Assembly (NCBI GenBank): GCA_021234155.1
Contig: JAJEKV010000018.1
Coordinates: 20,569,252 to 20,633,251 of the forward strand
Reading direction: 5' to 3'
Origin: Isoetes taiwanensis
Taxonomy: Eukaryota; Streptophyta; Lycopodiopsida; Isoetales; Isoetaceae
DNA: 64,000 bases
The notes under the pieces were generated by a model, which was given only the letters and a program-made list of their open reading frames with translations, did no database searches and was not told where the DNA came from. Every line of letters starts with the position of its first letter. Within the stretch, counting starts at the first letter, position 1. This document shows positions 21,070 through 33,508 of the stretch, piece by piece. A program made the position numbers and the translations under genes.

Positions 21070-22840
21070 AAAAAAAAAATAATAAACCTTGTTGTTAAAT
21101 CATCCCCCCCCTTCCCCCCGCGGGTTAACGTATGAACATGTCATGGCTATGATGTTAAAGATTTAGGAAGAGGAAACTTACGAGGCGGGGGTTTCGAGGG
21201 AACCGCCCCGCAATGCGGCCTAGAGTGGTGGCGTACCCGAAGGCAATCACGCCCAAAAGGGCCAATTTCGCCTAGAAACCCATGGCGACCAGAGTTTCCC
21301 TCCCAATGGCTATTGCAAATGAACCTATCTACAGTATCACCGACCTGCAGTTGTGCCCTGGGTCGTCCATCCTGCCTTGCTTCAAAATGGTTCAATGCAA
21401 TAAGTTGGTCAATTTTTTTGCAACAAGGTTATGACATGCTTCATTTGAAATCCATGTTTGTTTAGGAGGTGAAGCTATTGCAAATTGAACATGTTGAAGC
21501 AAGTACTTCCTACATTGTATTAATAGTTTTCAAGGTATGCATTACAATGTTTTCATCTTTTACTTCTCAATGTTGTACCCATGCTTTCTATAAAGGTGTT
21601 GAAAACCAATTTCCTTTGGGATAACACAAAAACTACTTATGCCCTTTTGCATTGGCACAAATGTAAAGTTGGTCTAAGCGGATGTAACACCATGAGCCTC
21701 ATGAAGAAATGCGGCAATTGAAAGAGAGTTGTATTCAAGGTGAATTTGGTCTAAATTTCAAAAACACCATGAGAAATGGCTTAAGAAGAGACCTGACAAA
21801 TCGATAGTTTATAGACACATACTTAAATAATACTAACATTTCTGACTTATGCCTCAGACCGTAGAGAAGAGGCATTACTATTTTTCCACTTTGCCATGTT
21901 TTGCACCTTCCTTTAGGAATATTCTTGATCTAATGTCTTCCAGACTCTTTTATCCGTCTGTATATTTTTTTGATGGGGTCTAACCGCATTATCCACATTA
22001 TACTATGGTTTTCCAACCATAGCCATGAAGTCAAAATATGTTCGACTCTAGAATCCGTTTGATCTTGTAACATTGAATAACAAAGACCACCGCATTCACA
22101 AAATGCCTCTTTGAGATATTGGACCCCTTTGCAAATTAGGCAGCATCGCGGATCTTTAAAGCAAAGTAATACCGCAACTATATAAGCCATCAATATTACT
22201 AGGCAAAACAAGTGTATCCACAAACCTTAACACATGAGTAGATCTCTCAAAGCTTAACACAGGTGCCTCTGAAGGCCTAACTGAACTTTCAAATGCATAT
22301 GCTATTTATGACACAACTTGCATTAAAGGACACAGACGCTGCACATAGCTTGAATCAAATTTATTTAAATGGCTAAAACTGCATACCTCAAGGCTTTGAA
22401 AGAACACCCCAATTATTCAGATTGCCCTTATTATGGCATGGTTTCTAAATTCGAATCGATACGTATGCTTAGAGCACCCATATGTTCTCTGCTCACATCT
22501 AAAAGTATGAGGAAGCGGCCATGAGATGTTAACAATATTAATGAAGTGAACTCTACAATCCATAAACACTATATAGAATCGTAGGTTGTTTGAACTTTGC
22601 ATAGATGTCTTATACAAAGTTTGAGAATGTTGTCTTTGTGAACAAGTTGCCCCTTATTATGGTATGATTGCTAACTTCGAATCGAAAATTATGCTAAAAT
22701 CAATATGTCCTAATGTCACAAAGTCTCTCGAGATACATCCCAACTCTAACATCAACAATATAGGGAATCAATAAGTTCTAATGTCACAAAGTCTTGAGAT
22801 GCATCTCAACTTAATTATGCCCTAAGAATGCCACATGTAA
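21070..22840. other. No gene recognised
   Basis: A minus frame at 21147-21395 is GC-rich and open but has no motif I know. The rest is AT-rich, with a weak duplication of CTTATTATGG...TCGAATCGA segments at 22426 and 22652. A pseudogene cannot be excluded. Confidence 0.45.
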
Positions 22841-25800
22841 ATATGTGGGAAGAGATGCGAGCGGAGGGAATTTGCTCACTACCCGGTCCTATACGAGTTG
22901 GGAAACAAGACAAGTTTGGATATAGTACCGGGAGAGGGTGTTTTTCTTCCCCTCCCCTTGGGGTTTCTCTTCAAGCCCTCGAGGGAACCCATCAAAACCT
23001 CGCACGGTGGTAGGGAAGGCTCGAAAACATCCCAAACCCTCCAATGGTTCAAAGGGTTTAAGTATCTTCCCCCCTTGAGGCATCAAAAAGCTCTGTTTGT
23101 TAATCCCAAAAATGGTAGCCATCCTCAAAAAGAAAAAGCGGACATCCACCACTGCGAATGTGCCAATCCCCAAATTCCCCCCTTTCCGAATAGGGGGACA
23201 AGTTTGGATATATAGTACACTGAAGCCCTCGAGGAAACCAAAACAGCTCCTCACGAATTCAATAGGTTTAAGTTCAATCAAAAATGACTCCATTTGTTAA
23301 TCCGACCGTCAAAATGGTAGTTCGAGGAAACATCCTCGAAAAGAAAAACTGGACATCCACCACACGAATGTGCCAATCCCCAAATTCCCCCCTTTCTCGA
23401 CGCAAGGGCACGACAAGGAGCAGGACAAGTTTGGATATATAGTACCTGGGGAGGGTGTTTTCTTCCTCCCCCTTGGGGTTTCTCTTCAAGCCCTCGAGAG
23501 AACCACATCTTGTGCCACGCAAGTTCTCGAGCACTTTGGTGGTAGGGAAGGTCTTCCTCCCCTTGCTCTTCAAGAATCCCAAACCCTACTAATTCAATAG
23601 GGTTTAAGTATCGAGACATCAAAACAACTCCGTTTGCTAATCCGGACCGTCAAAATGGTAGCTCGTGTCCGAGGAAACATCCTCGAAAAGAAAAAGCGGA
23701 CATCCACCACACGAATGTGCCAATCCCCAAATTCCCCCTTTCTCGGCCTGGGGCACGGCAAGGCGAGGGACAAGTTTGGATATATAGTACACGGGGAGGG
23801 TGGGGTTTTCTTCAAGCCCTCCCCCTTGCAAGTTCTTCTCTTAGGGAAGCCCAAACCCTCGAGGGTTTAACCCTCGCACAAAACAACTCCATTTGCTAAT
23901 CCGACCCGTCAAAATTCTCATGGAGGGAAAAAGGACATCCACCACGAATGTGCCAATCCCAAATTCCCCCTTTCGACCAATACAAGAACGGGACAAGTTT
24001 GGATATATAGTACCCTGGGGAGGGTGTTTTCTTCCTCCCCTTGGGGTTTCTCTTCAAGCCCTTTCCGGGAACCACCTTGCTAATCCTGCGAATCCCAAAA
24101 TTCAATAGGTTTAAGTATCGGGCACCAAAACAGCTCCGTTTGTTAATCCGGCCGAAAAAAATGGTATCTTCAATCTTCAAAAAGAAAAACTGGACATCCA
24201 CCACACAAATGTGCCAATCCCCAAATTCCCCCTTTCTCGGCTTGAGGGGGCTGTAGGAGGCGGGACAAGTTTGGATATATAGTACACAGGAGGGTGTTTT
24301 CTTCCTCCCCCTTGGGGTTTCTCTTCAAGCCCTCGAGAGAACCCTGCACGCAAGTTCTCGAGCACTTCGGTGGTAGGGAAGACTGCCGAATCCCAAACCC
24401 TACGAATTCAATAGGGTTTAAGTATCGGAGCATCAAAACAACTCCCTTTGCTAATCCGACCGTCAAAATGGTAGCTCGTGTCCGAGGAAACATCCTCGAA
24501 AAGAAAAACTGGACATCCACCACACGAATGTGCCAATCCCCAAATTCCCCCTTTCTCGAGGCAAGGGCACGACAAGGAGCAGGACAAGTTTGGATATATA
24601 GTACCCTGGGAGGGTGTTTTCTTCCTCCCCCTTGGGGTTTCTCTTCAAGCCCTCGAGGGAACCCTGCACGCAAGTTCTCGAGCCCTTCGTGGTAGGGAAG
24701 GCTGCCGAATCCCAAACCCTACGAATTCAATAAGGTTTAAGTATCGGGGCACCAAAATAGCTCCATTTGTTAATCCGGCCGTCAAAATTGTAGCTCATGT
24801 CTGAGGAAACATCTTCGAAAAGAAAAACTGGACATCCACTGCACGAATGTGCCAATCCCCAAATTCCCCCCTTTCTCGACGCAAGGGCACGGCAAGGAGC
24901 AGGACAAGTTTGGATATATAGTACCTGGGGAGGGTGTTTTCTTCCTCCCCCTTGGGGTATCTCTTCAAGCCCTCGAGAGAACCCTGCATGCAAGTTCTCG
25001 AGCACTTCGGTGGTAGGGAAGGCCGCCGAATCCCAAACCCTACGAATTCAATAGGGTTTAAGTATCGGAGCATCAAAACAGCTCCGTTTGTTAATCCGAC
25101 CGTCAAAATGGTAGCTCGTGTCCGAGGAAATATCCTCGAAAAGAAAAACTGGACATCCACCGCATGAATGTGCCAATCCCCAAATTCCCCCCTTTCTCGA
25201 CGCAAGGGCACGGCAAGGAGCAGGACAAGTTTGGATATATAGTACATGGGGAGGGTGTTTTCTTCCTCCCCCTTGGGGTTTCTCTTCAAGCCCTCGAGAG
25301 AACCACCTTGCGCAAGTTCTCGAAGCCTTCCGGTAGTAGGGAAGGCTGCCAATCCCAAACCCTACGAATTCAATAGGGTTTAAGTATCGAACATCAAAAC
25401 AACTCCCTTTGCTAATCCGGCCGTCAAAATGATAGCTCATAATCCGAGGAAACATCCTCGAAAAAGAAAAAGCGGACATCCACCACACGAATGTGCCAAT
25501 CCCCAAATTCCCCCTTCTCGGGCAAGGGCACGACAAGGAGCGAGGACAAGTTTGGATATATAGTACACAGGGGAGGGTGTTTTCTTCCTCCCCTTGGGTT
25601 TCATTTCTCTTCAAGCCCTCGAGGGAACCCCCTTGCAAGTTCTCGAATCACTTTGGTTTAATATGGGAATCAAAACAGAACCAATCCCAAACCCTACCTA
25701 ATTCAATAGGGTTTAAGTATCGGAGGCACCAAAACAGCTCCATCTCGGGATAATCCGGCCCCTTGTCAAAATGGTAGCTCATGTCCGAGGAAACATCTTC

Positions 25801-27309
25801 AAAAAGAAAAAACTGGACATCCACCACACAAATGTGCTCATGTCAATCCCCAAATTCCCCCTTTCTCCAATCCCCAGAGCTGGTAAGGAGCAGGGACAAG
25901 TTTGGATATATAGTACCTGGGGAGGGTGTTTTCTTCCTCCCCCTTGGGGTTTCTCTTCAAGCCCTCGAGAGAACCCACAAGAAGTTCTCGAGCATTTCGG
26001 TGGTAGGGAAGACTGCCGAATCCCAAACCCTACGAATTCAATAGGGTTTAAGTATCGAGACATCAAAACAGCTCCATTTGCTAATCCGGGATCAAAATGG
26101 TAGCTCGTGGTCCGAGGAAACATCCTCGAAAAGAAAAACCTGGACATCCACCACACGAATGTGCCAATCCCCAAATTCCCCCCTTTCTCGAGGCAAGGGC
26201 ACGACAAGGAGCAGGACAAGTTTGGATATATAGTACACGGGAGGGTGTTTTCTTCCTCCCCCTTGGGGTTTCTCTTCAAGCCCTCGAGGGAACCACACAC
26301 GCAAGTTCTCGAGCCCCTTACCGTGGTAGGGAAGACTGCCGAATCCCAAACCCTACGAATTCAATAAGGTTTAAGTATCGAGGCACCAAAATAGCTCCAT
26401 TTGTTAATCCGGCCGTCAAAATTGTAGCTCATGTCTGAGGAAACATCTTCGAAAAGAAAAGCACATCCAGCACACCAGAAGGAGCGGATACAGAATGTGC
26501 CAATCCCTTCCTCCCCCTGGGGTTTCCCCTTTCCCCGGCCATTAGTGGGAAGGGGCAATCCCAAACCCCTACACAGGGTTTAAGTATCTGCATTGGAGGA
26601 AATATCCTCGACAAGTTTGGATATATAGTACACGGGGGAGGGTGTTTTTCTTCCTCCCCCTTGGGGGTATCTCTTCAAGCCCTCGAGAACCCCACGCATG
26701 CAAGTTCTCGAGCACCCGATTGTGGTGGTTAGGGAAGGCCGCCGAATCCCAAACCCTACGAATTCAATATGGTTTAAGTATCGGAGCATCAAAACAGCTC
26801 CGTTTGTTAATCCGACCGTCAAAATGGTAGCTCGTGTCCGAGGAAATATCCTCGAAAAGAAAAACCGGACATCCACCACACATGAATGTGCCAATCCCCA
26901 AATTCCCCCCTTCTCGGCCTTGAGGGGGCCGGCAAAGGAGCGGGACAAGTTTGGATATATAGTACACAGGGGAGGTGTTTTCTTCCTCCCCTTGGGGTTT
27001 CTCTTCAAGCCCTCGAGAGAACCCGGCCGCATCAAGTTCTGGAGCACTTGGTTGGTAGGGAAGGGTGCCGACTTCCAAACCCTCACGAATTCAATAGGGT
27101 TTAAGTATCGAGCATCAAAACAGTTCCGTTTGTTAATCCAAATTAGTCAAAATGGTAGCTTGTATCAGGAAACATCCTCGAAAAAAAAAACTGGACATCC
27201 ACATACTAGATGTGCCAATCCCAAATTCCCCTTTCTCGGCGCAAGAGTGCGCGACAAGGAGCAAGACAAGTTAACAATGTTTAGGAATTTCATATGTGGA
27301 AAAGAGATG
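22841..27309. repeat. Satellite-like tandem array, unit about 320 bp, about 14 copies
   Basis: The anchor CAAGTTTGGATATATAGTAC occurs at 22911, 23199, 23426, 23771, 23994, 24266, 24585, 24905, 25226, 25547, 25897, 26217, 26612 and 26946. A last partial anchor is at 27267. Spacing in the central, best-kept part is 319-321 bp (24266 to 25547); outer units are longer or shorter through deletions. Every unit contains blocks with CTTGGGGTTTCTCTTCAAGC, GGTAGGGAAG and AATCCCCAAATTCCCCC. Minus-strand frames up to 196 codons run through the units, but they change frame with unit length and are not conserved as one protein. Confidence 0.95.
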
Positions 27310-29126
27310 GCAGTCTTGGGATTGTCTCTTAAGGGTATTAAATGTTATGAAGGAAGGTGCAGGAAAAAATATCTGCTTCTTCTTGATTGAAGAACCTTCT
27401 ATTTGAGGTACTTGAGCTTAGTTCATCTCCTTTTGTTTTGTAATCATAAAAATCTATTATGTTTACTCTAAGTTCAATCGCTTGCCATAATGTTAAGTTG
27501 GTTGCGATGTTTAGCTTTACATTTGGAGCGGTTTAATAAGCTAGCTATAAAATTATTTATTACCTTGACATTGTAGTAGTTTTTTGAGCTAAGCATTATA
27601 AAATTGTTAGTTAAGATGGTGTCGATGGTATCCCTATATTTACATATGAGTGGTCATTATTCCTGCGCTAAACCTCACAAAACAATTGCCAATTTCTTGG
27701 CTAAATGACATTACAAGGTTTCTTACAATATTAAGTAACGGAGGCAAAGCATTCACCTTTGGTTTTTGACGTTACACTAATCACAAATTTCTAATATTGC
27801 TACGAAGTTACAAGCTAGATATCAATTGACTACAAGGTTTCTTTTATTGCGAAGCAACACATTGATTTTAATCTATGTCATTAGTGACATGTTGTTTATT
27901 TTTCTTTTGTAAAATTTACTGATAAGGCTCATTTGTTTCTACGAAGCCTTGCACGTGTATGCTTCCTATATATTTAGAAGCTTTGCATCTTTATTAAGGC
28001 TCAAAACAGTTGCATTTGGAAAAATACAATATTAGCAACATGATTAACACAAGAATAAACTATTAACGAGCATAGTAAACAACAACGTAAAGAAAACCTT
28101 AGCATCTTTGCAAATTTTAACATGGTTCTCAAACTAATAAGAAGAACCCGGTAGAATACAAATTTGTGACAACTAGCATGTAAACGCATCTGAAATTATG
28201 ATACTGAAAATGTATATAGAAAAATCTTTCCATTAAATTAATGATGATTTTCAAAGATCATCATAAACTCTAGAATTCATAAGTTAAATATAGTACGAAC
28301 TAGGAATGGTTTTGCAAAATCAAGATGTGCTTAAAACACATCTTCTAAACTATTGATGATTTCAAAAAACAATTGTACGATTGTAGAATTCATGTAAGTA
28401 AACATGATATGAACTAGCAATGATTTTGCTAAAAAAACTATACACTTAAAAACAATCTCATAAATTAGTTATGATTTCTATAAATCTTTGAATTAGTACA
28501 AAAAATACGATATGAAGCACTATTGGTCTTGCAAAATCAATATATGCTTAAAATACATCTTCTAAACTATGGATGATTTCAAAAAACTATTATATGATTA
28601 TGGAATTCATGTAATTAGACATGATATAAACTATTAGTGATTTTGTTAAATCAATCTACTGATTCCTAGAAACTAGTGTAAAATTTTGAATTGGTACAAA
28701 AAATATGATATTAGCCACTACTGGTTTTTCAAAATCAATATATGCTTAAAACACCTCTTCTAAACTATTGATGATTTCAAAAACCTATTGTACAATCGTA
28801 GAAGTCATGTAATTAAACAGGATACGATTTTGATAAATCATTGTACATTAAAAAACAATCATACAAACTAATGATGATTTCTAGAAACTACTGTAAATTT
28901 ATGAATTAGTACAAATAATATGATATGAACCACTATTGATTTTGCAAAACTAGGAAGAACACATGATTTTTCTTTACATTTTGTATTGTCGTATAAAAAA
29001 ATCACATATATATTGGTTTTCATGTTAATTTTTTATACAAGTTCATTTTTGGGGGTCTTGTGTTTGCAGCAGTTAGAGCATATGCATAGGACATGTCCGA
29101 TGGACATATAGTCACAATTGTGTAAT
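27310..29126. other. AT-rich spacer without a recognised gene
   Basis: No protein-like frame. The right half is occupied by the AT-rich tandem repeat described at 28230-28955. Confidence 0.5.
28230..28955. repeat. AT-rich tandem repeat, unit 199-217 bp, about 3.5 copies
   Basis: Shared blocks AAAATCAA, TGCTTAAAA, ATCTTCTAAACTAT and GATGATTTCAAAAA recur. Anchors at 28316, 28533, 28732 and 28946 give periods of 217, 199 and 214. Copies are much more diverged than those of the 320-bp array. Confidence 0.75.
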
Positions 29127-29910
29127 TCATTTCCGTCGTGCAACCACTGCATATGTTGAAGAACGTATTATAGTCTTCAAGCGACCATCTGGCGATCGGC
29201 TATCAAGCACGAATAGTGTGATATCATGGGGACCTGCACCCACTTCTGGCAATGCACACTTGAAACCAGTGGACACTTGATAAAAGAACGTGGATTCTGT
29301 CTCCGGGGTCTGCTTCACCAACGCTATTTTTCTTTTCAGGTCGGATGCAACTTTCGTGTGAATCCCATTAAGGTTTGCAATGTTCTTCAACTTCTGCTGC
29401 CTGACAAAGTCTTTGGACCAAAAGACATACTTCTTCAGGTCGTCGTTGGAGACGTATTTTTGCATCAGTCCTAGCTCTGACAATGACCAGTTCCCTGTAA
29501 GCCTTTGTAATTCCTCCCCAACTGCCTTCTTGAGCACTCTAATATTTTTCAGTTGGTCGCATGCATCTTCGAAGGATTCACTATCCTTTGTTGCTAAGGT
29601 TTTCTTGTATAGGATTTCCTTTCTGATTAACCTGCCCAGAACTGAGATCAGTTCTTCATCGTCCAATCCTTGGGCCTTCCTCATCTCTGTTATATGGATA
29701 TCAAAAATTGATGTGTCAACAGGAGGAAATCTGCCTTGTGAATCTGGTAACTTCTTCTCCACGTAGGCATCCTAGAATTCATTCCATTTCTCCCAAACCG
29801 GATCTGAAGAAAAAACTATCTTGCATGCATCTTTGGGTACAGTTTGTACTTCAAAAGCATCTCCCTTTTCATCTCCTTTTTTTTTTCTTTGATCTGGTGC
29901 TCTTAGTTTT
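29127..29910 (-). CDS. Coding block of a ParB-like gene: basic linker and helical region
   Basis: A Lys-rich stretch (STRSKKKKGDEKGDAF) is followed by DPVWEKWNEF, an in-frame TAG (29772-29774), then 211 more codons to a stop at 29127. The block includes IFDIHITEMRKAQGLDDEEL and a Leu/Lys-rich helical region. The paralog at 62.9-63.3 kb has a matching series (REKWIDIW, then KLFDKQFMKRIQGLADKETL). The TAG coincides with an acceptor-like TTCTAG, so this could be one exon with a nonsense mutation or an exon beginning at 29771. The function is unknown. Confidence 0.55.
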
Positions 29911-30103
29911 GTCCTGTATTATAGTCTGACAAAGAGTCCTTTCCAGCAACTTGAATTCCGCGCTTTTGGACTGCCCTGTCTGGCCGGCATTGGCTTCCCA
30001 TATTCAATCCACTGGTTTCGAGCATGCCGAAGTTGCTCTATATAGGGATTGCAAAGAATGACATTGTTAGTTCGATGTCATCGGTTCAAACAATCCTTTC
30101 AGC

Positions 30104-30400
30104 CTAAAATCGCGCCCGGGGCCGATTTGTCTACTCATGAAGAAACCGGTTGCCGAATGCTACCGTATCTCCTCAAATAGGCAAATGGCGCTGATTTCAT
30201 ATTGCAAATCGCGCCCGCTGATTTGCCTACTCGGTGAAAAGGTTTCCCGTATGGTTGTCGTTTCTTCGGCGCCGAGAAATTAGCAAATGCAATTTCATAT
30301 TAGAATGCAAATCGGGCGCGGCGGCGCCGATTTGCATTCTATGGCGCGCTGCGCCAGCGCCGATTTGCTTCTTCGAAGAGAAACGACAACCATACCAGGA
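30104..30400. repeat. GC-rich palindrome cluster forming a large hairpin
   Basis: Outer arms GTATGGTTGTCGTTTCTTCG (30249-30268) pair with the complement at 30374-30395 with a 2-base bulge. Inner arms AGAATGCAAATCGG (30301-30314) and CCGATTTGCATTCT (30326-30339) pair perfectly. GCGCC-type motifs joined to GATTTG occur several times from 30110. The cluster lies between two exons of the ParB-like gene. Confidence 0.8.
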
Positions 30401-30619
30401 AGCCTTTCAATTCGTAGGTAATCAAGGCTGGCGCTTTGAAAGTTATATGAAATCGCTAGCGCCGATTTTGCGGTAATAGGAAAACAAAAAATTAGGGAAG
30501 GAAATTACCTTTTGTATAGGAATGTTTTTCCCATGTCATTTAGGAGCGCGCTTTTTTCGGCTAGCTCGGCAGGTGTTGTTGAGCCGCTCAGGAACCGGCA
30601 GTTTCTGACAGAATACAAC

Positions 30620-31570
30620 TTATAGAACAACTGATTTCCAGTATGCTGTGCCTTCCTCTATTGAATGCTGGCCATCTATTATCATAAAATGTATGTCTGG
30701 GTTCTCGATGAAGTCCTCCAGCTTGCTCCACATGATTATCTTCTTTGTTCTGGTATCGTAAGGCACTTCATCTATAGGCATTGGCACCTGCCCTGGATTT
30801 TCGATCATGCTATTCACTATCTCCAAGGAGTGCTGCTTGTCATACCTTCTGCTGACATAAATGGCTTTAGTGGACCTGAAAAGCCTATCTACATGGACTG
30901 GATGGGTGAAGTTCAGGCCCAGTGGATACTTGTCAGCATATTTTTTCAGTTTGCTCATTGCCTGGTGTCACTTCTGTAGTTTCCCTTCCTTTAGAACTAG
31001 CTTCTTCCTTATCCTTCACTGCCTGTAAGTAGACACTGCCCGAGGGCCTCGTGCTGATGGCTCGTCGAACAGCTGAAAGCCCCTCACATATTCTTTTAGG
31101 TATCAACGGCTCGCCAACTGTCCAGTCAAAATTAAAGAGGGAATCGGCCGTGTCGTCTGATCTTAATGCAGTCTCTTTAAAAGAGCTAGAACTGCATCGA
31201 TTGATCTTCTTTAGGCTCTTCTTATTTTTTTGGCCCACTTCAACTAGCACTGAACAGAAATAATCGTCCTGTACTTTGCACGTGATAAGAATTCCCTGCT
31301 TCTTCATTTGGTCAGTCTCTCTTACCCTAGACATGAATATGAATGTCTTCCCACCAGTTTTGAAGATCTCCACATACCATTCTGACCCCTCTATAAGATC
31401 TTCTTCTGGACATGGAGGTTCTACCTGAGCCTTTATTATTCCAGATGTATCTTCTAACGTCAATACATGCTGCAGGTCTGTAACAATAACATCTTCATCT
31501 GTCCTTTGCTTTTTCTGGGCTGAAGAGGTCTCACTGTGTTTGGTTTTCCTTTTGATTGACTTTTGTGATC
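30620..31570 (-). CDS. Exon with a ParB/DGQH-like domain
   Basis: A clear acceptor (GTAATTTTACAG) opens the exon at 31570. The first 200 codons contain a basic start (KRKTKH, a possible nuclear signal) and an EWYVEIFKTGGKTFIFMSRV region. Near 30945 the frame shifts by one base at a run of six A. It then reads YPLGLNFTHPVHVDRLF, an EIVNSMI segment and finally HFMIIDGQHSIEEG. This pattern, a helix then (I/V)IDGxHR-like, is that of ParB/sulfiredoxin-fold domains, including DGQHR proteins. Such domains bind nucleotide or nick DNA in bacteria and phages. The Arg after DGQH is Ser here. The role in a plant nucleus is unknown. Confidence 0.5.
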
Positions 31571-31639
31571 CTGTAAAATTACAGCACATGGGTTAATTTT
31601 TTAATGCTAAAATATATGCTAACTCGAAATGTATGCAAC

Positions 31640-31880
31640 AAAAACGCGCTTGGCGCGATTTGAAAATGAATACAGAGCAAGTTCATTTACTTAATTAGGG
31701 CCAGGGGCGTTTCGTCAATATAGATTCAAAGGACTTAATGAATTTGCGCCAGGCGCATTTTGTCCGAATCAAAATGCAACAAATACGCGTTTGGCGCGTT
31801 TTAGAAGTGACCTTAAAGATAAAGAAACTAATGTGATGACTTATTAAACTGCGCCAGAGGCGTTTTGTCCGAATCAAAAT
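31640..31880. repeat. Cluster of GCGCC-N-GGCGC palindromes in an intron
   Basis: Related motifs start at about 31644, 31698, 31745, 31784 and 31851. Each has two GCGCC/GGCGC-like half-sites split by 1-3 bases, followed by ATTT or TTTT. Two are followed by the same GTCCGAATCAAAATG. They lie upstream of the exon starting at 31570. Confidence 0.75.
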
Positions 31881-31904
31881 GCTCAGGACACAACTAACTA
31901 TAAA

Positions 31905-32110
31905 AAACACAACTTAAAGAGTTGTATCTTCATCTCAAGATATAGAAACTAATGTAATGCCTTCTTCAACTAACCATAAACAGCACAACTTAAAGAGTTG
32001 AATCTTCATCTCAGGACACAACTAACTATAAAAAACACAACTAACTATAAACAGCACAAGTTAAAGAGTTGAATCTTCATCTCAGGACACAACTAACTAT
32101 AAAAAACACA
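31905..32110. repeat. Tandem repeat of about 75 bp, three copies
   Basis: CACAACTTAAAGAGTTG begins at 31908 and 31984, and a variant at 32055, each followed by TCTTCATCTCA. Single copies of ACAACTAACTATAAA lie between them. Confidence 0.8.
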
Positions 32111-32119
32111 ACTAACTAC

Positions 32120-32745
32120 TGAATATTGTTCAGCTAAGTATACAAGCTTGAAACAACACATACAGCATTAAAAGAAAACACAACATGAACACATTAAGCA
32201 TTTATTTGCATACATTTTGGGACATATGAACTCAAGTATTAGAGGACATATGTTTCTTATCGTATAATAACTCTACTATTAAAGAAAAAAATCCTAAAAA
32301 CCTAACAAAAAGAAGGACACAGAAATAAAATACAGAACAAAAACACTGAATCATACATGAGGCGCTTGCTGGATTTGTGCTTTCTGCTTGTTCGGCAAGC
32401 TCCTGGCTTGCTTTGGCCTATCGCCCACCTCTACCTGCGCCTCGGCCGCGGCTGCCAGATCATCTAGACGCCATAGAACTGCAAGTGCGGATAATATGAG
32501 ACTGGGGTTTTGGTTTAAACTTATATGTATGCGTTCATAATCTAGGCCGTTAGATTTACAACTGTAAATTCAAATTCGCGTCCTTTTCAATTTATACCGC
32601 CTAAATTAACCGCCCGTCCCGCTCATTTACAAATTTAAAATGTGTTTTTTTTTTTTTCAGTGCAATTTCAAGAAAATAAATAATTCCTATTTTCAAGAAA
32701 CGCATATGTGGCAATCTACTACCACCTAATCGGCCACCTACTATC
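32120..32745. other. No gene recognised
   Basis: AT-rich sequence with a short GC-rich island near 32390-32470. No conserved frame on either strand. Confidence 0.45.
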
Positions 32746-32747
32746 AG

Positions 32748-32870
32748 AGCGCCCAAGATCAATCGACCCGTCTAGAGCGCCCAAGATCAATCGACCCGTC
32801 TAGAACGCCCAAGATCGATCGAGCTGCCCAAGATCGATCGACCCGTCTAGAACGCCCAAGATTGATCGAT
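32748..32870. repeat. Five-copy minisatellite, unit about 27 bp
   Basis: Repeats of GCCCAAGATCAATCGACC with CGTCTAGA between them. One unit is shortened to 18 bases, and the last is diverged. Confidence 0.85.
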
Positions 32871-32937
32871 GTCTGCTGAACTAAGGTGAGTGTGATTCCA
32901 TTCCGAATATGCACACCTTCGTCCTCTTTTTTTCCCA

Positions 32938-33225
32938 ATGCCAATTCTAGCATTCTGGTTGTTTATCAGTGTCGGAGAAGAATGCTATCTTTTAACAGCA
33001 AACTTGAAGCGCCGAGTAGGATTATGTAAAGTCGAAGATCTGAATCCAAGTTCTATGTGTCATGGTGTTCCTCTTGAAAACAGTTTCTGTAAGATTTCCA
33101 TTATAAACTGTAATTATGAAGATGAGGCTCTTCCACGAAGACATCCCGGTGGCGATACAGTTGGTGAAAGCGTGGGCACATTTGTAGCATGGCCAAAAGA
33201 ACGTCTGAAAAAGGTATGTATATGA
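32938..33225 (+). pseudogene. DUF8039-like domain fragment
   Basis: The frame runs VGLCKVEDLNPSSMCHGVPL, a hydrophobic strand, then LPRRHPGGDTVGESVGTFVAWPKERL. The pattern of a Cys/Gly-containing start, an LP block, and a Val-(A/I)-Trp-Pro-Lys end is that of the domain seen in plant CACTA-type transposon proteins and many uncharacterised plant proteins. A similar end, VPTIVAWPRDSI, occurs in the gene at 35656. No partner domain follows directly, so this is a fragment or a single exon ending at a GTATG donor-like site. Confidence 0.4.
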
Positions 33226-33508
33226 GGATACTCAAAAAAAATATGAATATATCATAACATCTGCGTGATGTTGTGAATTTTGAATTCTTTGATGCTCTTT
33301 AGCCAATCTTATCAACCCCATGAAACCACACATTAATGAAAATGTGTAGTTTCTTGGAGTTGGTCATACTGGCTGGAGGGCATCAAAGGATTCAATGTTT
33401 TCGACATTGCATATAAAAAAACATAATAAAATAAGCGTGACATAAAAGTATAAGCTGCAAAATTGCGCCCGGCGCGAGTTTGTATTTATATTCAAAAAAT
33501 ATATGTAC

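Noticed and set aside
23274-27086. Minus- and plus-strand frames of 100-230 codons in the tandem array
   Set aside because: They are the same repeat read in shifting frames. Unit lengths of 319, 320 and 321 change frame between copies, so no protein is conserved.
22895-27290. CRISPR-like regular repeats
   Set aside because: Units are contiguous, about 320 bp, without unique spacers, in eukaryotic DNA. It is a satellite-type array.
32759-32953. Minus frame with repeated GRSRRVD
   Set aside because: It is a direct reading of the 27-bp minisatellite at 32748-32870.
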